This document shows, in pieces, positions 5,941 to 8,405 of a DNA stretch of 8,405 bases (its first letter is position 1; each line of letters begins with the position of its first letter). The notes beneath the pieces are model-generated. The model worked only from the letters and a program-made list of their open reading frames with translations. It did no database searches and was not told the origin of the DNA. Origin of the DNA: Verrucomicrobiota bacterium (lineage in GTDB: Bacteria; Verrucomicrobiota; Verrucomicrobiia; Chthoniobacterales; UBA10450); NCBI GenBank assembly GCA_003218615.1, contig QHOD01000243.1, forward strand, positions 1 to 8,405. The letters run 5' to 3'. The translations under genes and the position numbers were made by a program.

Positions 5941-6801
5941 ATGAAAACAAAAAGAATACTGAGTTTAATTGGCCTCACTCTGCTCGCACTCAGCCCGATC
6001 ACGTGGGCGGCTGGTCACGGTGGAGGTGGAGGAGGATTCGGTGGTGGTGGAGGCTTCCACGGGGGTGGAGGTTTCAGCGGTGGCGGTTTCCACGGCGGTG
6101 GCTTTCGTGGTGGCGGCCGCGGCGGCGGCATAGCCTTCGGCCTTCCGGCAGGACGCTTCGGCGGGGGGAATCCACACTTTTCCGCCGGAGGCCCGCGCTT
6201 CGCAGGCGGGATGGGTGTGTCGCGAACAAGACCGCGCGTCTTTTCGGGACCAAACCGTGGAATCAATCGCCCTACTGGTTCGAGCCTCACGCGCAATCGT
6301 GTCGCGATGGCTTCGGCCACGCGTCCGTCGAAAACATCCCCGCAACCCGGATTGAACGGAAGGACAGATCACATTGCTGAACGTCACGACGCAAATTGGC
6401 ACCGCGATTGGGACCGGCGGCATGCCCATTTCCATCACGGTCGCTTCTTTGTCTTTGACGACGGCTTCTGGTTTGGACTGGATGATGGGTTCTACCCATG
6501 GGATTACCTGCCGTATTACGCCGACGACTACTATCCGTACGATTACTACGCTGACGATCAGCCGTACGATAATACAGAGGCGTCCAATAACGGTGTCCCG
6601 GTGGCTGATCCCACGGTCGAAGCTATCCAGGAGCGGCTCGCTCAGCTGGGCTATTACACCGGTCCAGTCGATGGCATTTTCGGACCGACGACGCGTGACG
6701 CGGTGGCGAATTATCAAGTCGCCAATCAGCTAAACGTAACCGGAAGTCTATCGCCTGACACAATGCAGTCGCTCGGATTGCCGGAGCCAGCGGCTAGTTG
6801 A
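5941..6801 (+). CDS. Secreted Gly-rich protein with C-terminal peptidoglycan-binding domain
   Basis: This is a 286-residue exported protein. Residues 1-24 form a signal peptide: basic start MKTKR, hydrophobic core, likely cleavage near TWAAG. Residues 25-75 are mostly glycine in GGG(F/H) units. Residues 76-145 are basic and low-complexity. Residues 148-168 are His/Arg/Trp-rich (HRDW, HAHFHH), and 170-210 are extremely Asp/Tyr/Phe-rich (DDGFWFGLDDGFYPWDYLP, DYYADD). Residues 222-280 form a PG_binding_1-type domain (VEAIQERLAQLGYYTGPVDG, then FGPTTRDAV and a final LGLP). It is probably a cell-envelope protein; the specific function is unknown. ATG 5941 is preferred over in-frame starts at 5725 and 5905 because it begins the signal peptide directly. 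It has no evident link to formate oxidation and splits the formate dehydrogenase genes. Confidence 0.8.
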   Translation: MKTKRILSLIGLTLLALSPITWAAGHGGGGGGFGGGGGFHGGGGFSGGGFHGGGFRGGGRGGGIAFGLPAGRFGGGNPHFSAGGPRFAGGMGVSRTRPRVFSGPNRGINRPTGSSLTRNRVAMASATRPSKTSPQPGLNGRTDHIAERHDANWHRDWDRRHAHFHHGRFFVFDDGFWFGLDDGFYPWDYLPYYADDYYPYDYYADDQPYDNTEASNNGVPVADPTVEAIQERLAQLGYYTGPVDGIFGPTTRDAVANYQVANQLNVTGSLSPDTMQSLGLPEPAAS

Positions 6802-6831
6802 ACGCCGACATTCGATGGAGATCGACCTCTT

Positions 6832-6901
6832 GGTTTGCGCTTTACGGTGCGAGATAAAACGATAACAGTGAAATTGGCTGCTTAAGCGAGGACTAAACGC
6901 C
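6832..6901 (+). promoter_or_regulatory. Conserved leader upstream of fdhA (candidate promoter/regulatory region)
   Basis: This is the non-coding twin of 3699-3769, about 85% identical by eye. The run TGAAATTGGCTGCTT is at 6869-6883. The ribosome binding site GAGG (6888-6891) lies 10 nt before the ATG. An in-frame TGA at 6869-6871 inside the leader fixes the fdhA start at or near 6902 and excludes a longer N-terminus. The exact promoter cannot be placed. Confidence 0.4.
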
Positions 6902-7011
6902 ATGCCATCGCTCACTGGCTTGCTCTCGAAATGGCCGCTCATTCGTCAAATCCGCGAGCGGGCCGACGGCACAGGGTTGGAAGCGATGTCGGACAAAACG
7001 CGCGCAATGCA
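6832..7011 (+). repeat. Imperfect direct repeat, copy 2 (leader plus first 36 codons of fdhA)
   Basis: This is the partner of 3699-3879, 3133 bp downstream in the same orientation. In this copy the reading frame continues past codon 36 into the cysteine cluster of a full formate dehydrogenase, so it is the intact arrangement. The first copy is the truncated one. Confidence 0.85.
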
Positions 7012-8405
7012 CGCGCGGACCGACGACGCGCAAGTCGCGCGGTCGATATGTCCGTACTGCGGCGTCGGTTGCGGGCAGCTCATTTATCATAAGAACGGAA
7101 AACTGATTTCGATCGAAGGAGACCCGGAGAGTCCGATCAGCCAGGGGAATCTTTGTCCGAAAGGCGCGGCATCCTATCAACTGCTGACCCATTCGCGCCG
7201 CGAGATGAAAATGAAATATCGCGCACCGCGCGCGAAAGTGTGGACAGAAATTTCGCTGGATCGCGCGATGGACATGGTGGCGGACCGTGTCTGGGAATCG
7301 CGCAAGCGCACGTTCGTGCACAAAAAAGACGGCGCGACGATCAATCACACAACTGCGATTTGTCATCTCGGCGGCGCGACTCTTGATAACGAAGAAAATT
7401 ATCTTATCCGAAAACTTTTCACTCTCGGCCTGGGAATGGTGTGCATATCCAACCAGGCCAGGATATGACATAGCAGTACGGTGCCCGGTCTGGGCACCTC
7501 CTTCGGCCGGGGCGGAGCTACGACCGCGCAACAAGATCTCGCCAATGCCGATTGCATTTTAATCGAAGGCTCCTCGATGGCCGAGGCGCACCCGGTCGGT
7601 TTTCGCTGGGTGATGAAAGCAAAAGAGCGCGGCGCGACCATCATTCATGTCGATCCAAGATTTTCACGCACCAGCGCGCTGGCCGACATTTGGGTGCCGA
7701 TCCGCGCCGGGAGCGACATCACGTTTCTTGGGGGAATCATCCATCACGTTATCGAGAACGAACTTTTCTTTCGCGAGTACGTGGTCCATTACACGAATGC
7801 GTCCTGCATTTTGCGCGACGACTACCGGGATCCGGAAGATAACGCCGATGGTTTCTTCTCCGGCTGGAACGAAGCGACACGCAATTACTCGATGCAGAGC
7901 TGGCAATACAAAGGCGAAGGCCTCAGCTTTCCTGAGCGCGATCTCACATTGCAAGATCGACAATGTGTTTTTCAAAAATTGAAACGCCATTTCGCGCGCT
8001 ACACGCCAGAAATGGTCGAGAAAGTCTGCGGGATCCCGCCAGAGCTCTTTCACAAAGTTGCCGACACACTCGTTAGGGCATCGGGCCCGGACAAAACGGC
8101 CGCGATTTGTTACGCCGTTGGCTGGACGCAACACTCCAAAGGGGTGCAAATCATTCGCACCGCCTCGATCCTGCAATTGTTGTTAGGCAACATCGGCCGG
8201 CCCGGCGGCGGCATTCTCGCCTTGCGCGGGCACGCTTCGATCCAGGGCTCGACCGATATCCCCACGCTCTACGATATTTTGCCCGGTTATCTGGCGATGC
8301 CGCTCGGCGGAGGTGAGGAGACGCTGCAAAAATATCTCGATGCGCACACCCCGAAGACCGGGCTCTGGTCGAACACGCCCGCGTATTTCATCAGCTTGTT
8401 AAAAG
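6902..8405 (+). CDS. fdhA: Formate dehydrogenase catalytic (alpha) subunit, selenocysteine-containing (partial at right edge)
   Basis: This is the molybdenum- or tungsten-bis-MGD enzyme subunit that oxidises formate to CO2. 501 codons are visible and the 3' end is cut by the window. The [4Fe-4S] motif is C50-x2-C53-x3-C57 with C85 in GNLCPKG. The frame meets TGA at codon 189 (7466-7468) in the context NQARI-TGA-HSSTV. The family has NQARVUHGPTV there, so this is selenocysteine 189 followed by the conserved catalytic His190. Strong family sequence continues without another stop: TSFGRG, EAHPVGFRW, GNIGRPGGG and LRGHASIQGSTD. Other genes here end in TGA, so TGA is a normal stop in this genome. 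No Tat signal is present, and an in-frame stop at 6869 rules out an upstream one, suggesting a cytoplasmic catalytic side. A standard gene call would end wrongly at 7468. Confidence 0.92.
7466..7498 (+). promoter_or_regulatory. Bacterial SECIS element (selenocysteine insertion signal) with its TGA codon
   Basis: TGA at 7466-7468 is followed by 11 nt and then a perfect 7-bp hairpin: GGTGCCC (7480-7486), loop GGTCT (7487-7491), GGGCACC (7492-7498). The loop GGUCU and the 11-nt distance match my recollection of the E. coli fdhF SECIS, which is bound by the elongation factor SelB. Unlike that one, the stem here has no bulged U. The hairpin is also protein-coding, as bacterial SECIS elements are. 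It predicts that selA, selB, selC and selD are elsewhere in the genome. Confidence 0.88.

Noticed and set aside
6016..6130. Tandem GGT/GGC-rich DNA as a CRISPR or DNA-level repeat
   Set aside because: The periodicity is that of glycine codons in the secreted protein; there are no constant repeats with spacers.
5965..6717. 250-residue open frame on the minus strand
   Set aside because: It is antisense to the Gly-rich gene; its Ala/Thr/Glu-rich repeats mirror the glycine codons on the other strand, and it has no recognisable domain.
6802..6831. Small inverted repeat TCGAT/ATCGA after the Gly-rich gene as a terminator
   Set aside because: The stem is only 5 bp and no T tract follows.
3699..7011. 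Composite transposon or insertion sequence bounded by the direct repeats
   Set aside because: No transposase or integrase and no terminal inverted repeats are seen; the repeats contain a gene start rather than an insertion element.
7466..7468. Reading the TGA as a true stop, making fdhA a pseudogene or two genes
   Set aside because: The same frame continues with conserved formate dehydrogenase sequence, the codon is at the known Sec position, and a SECIS hairpin follows at the expected distance.
7664..8176. 170-residue open frame on the minus strand
   Set aside because: It lies antisense within fdhA, whose plus-strand translation is strongly family-like; the minus frame shows no family features.

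Overview
The window reads as one strand (+) of a bacterial chromosome, moderately GC-rich, with two respiratory gene blocks packed back to back. No RNA gene, CRISPR array, transposase or other mobile element is visible. The fused cytochrome subunits and the NrfD-type formate dehydrogenase would fit a soil-type lineage such as Verrucomicrobia or Acidobacteria, but this is inference from gene style; the sequence alone does not settle the phylum.

Block 1 (1-3674) is a terminal oxidase plus a cytochrome bc complex. It holds the end of a fused cytochrome oxidase subunit I/III gene, the oxidase assembly factor ctaG, a tiny two-helix protein that looks like an accessory oxidase subunit, a Rieske iron-sulfur protein, and a cytochrome b whose C-terminus carries a cytochrome c domain. 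Each gene overlaps the next by 4 to 20 nt, so this is almost certainly one translationally coupled operon carrying electrons from quinol to oxygen.

Block 2 (about 3699-8405) is a membrane-bound formate dehydrogenase whose genes are split. A short ORF (3770-3952) copies the N-terminus of the catalytic subunit. It is followed by the four-cluster ferredoxin subunit (fdhB) and the NrfD-type quinone-reducing membrane subunit, each overlapping the previous gene by 4 nt. A hairpin resembling a terminator, an unrelated secreted Gly-rich protein with a peptidoglycan-binding domain, and a second copy of the leader come next. Then comes the real catalytic subunit (fdhA), which runs off the right edge.

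The key reading is that fdhA is not broken at the TGA at 7466-7468. The frame continues with full family similarity, the TGA sits exactly where formate dehydrogenases carry selenocysteine, and 11 nt downstream is a hairpin with the GGUCU loop of the bacterial SECIS element. fdhA is therefore a selenoprotein, and ordinary gene callers will truncate it at 188 residues.

The second notable point is an imperfect direct repeat of about 180 bp (3699-3879 and 6832-7011). It covers a non-coding leader and the first 36 codons of fdhA. The leader is conserved at least as well as the coding part, which suggests shared control of the two halves of the enzyme. A simple model of the whole is formate -> FdhA -> FdhB -> NrfD -> quinone pool -> cytochrome b/Rieske/c -> oxidase -> O2.
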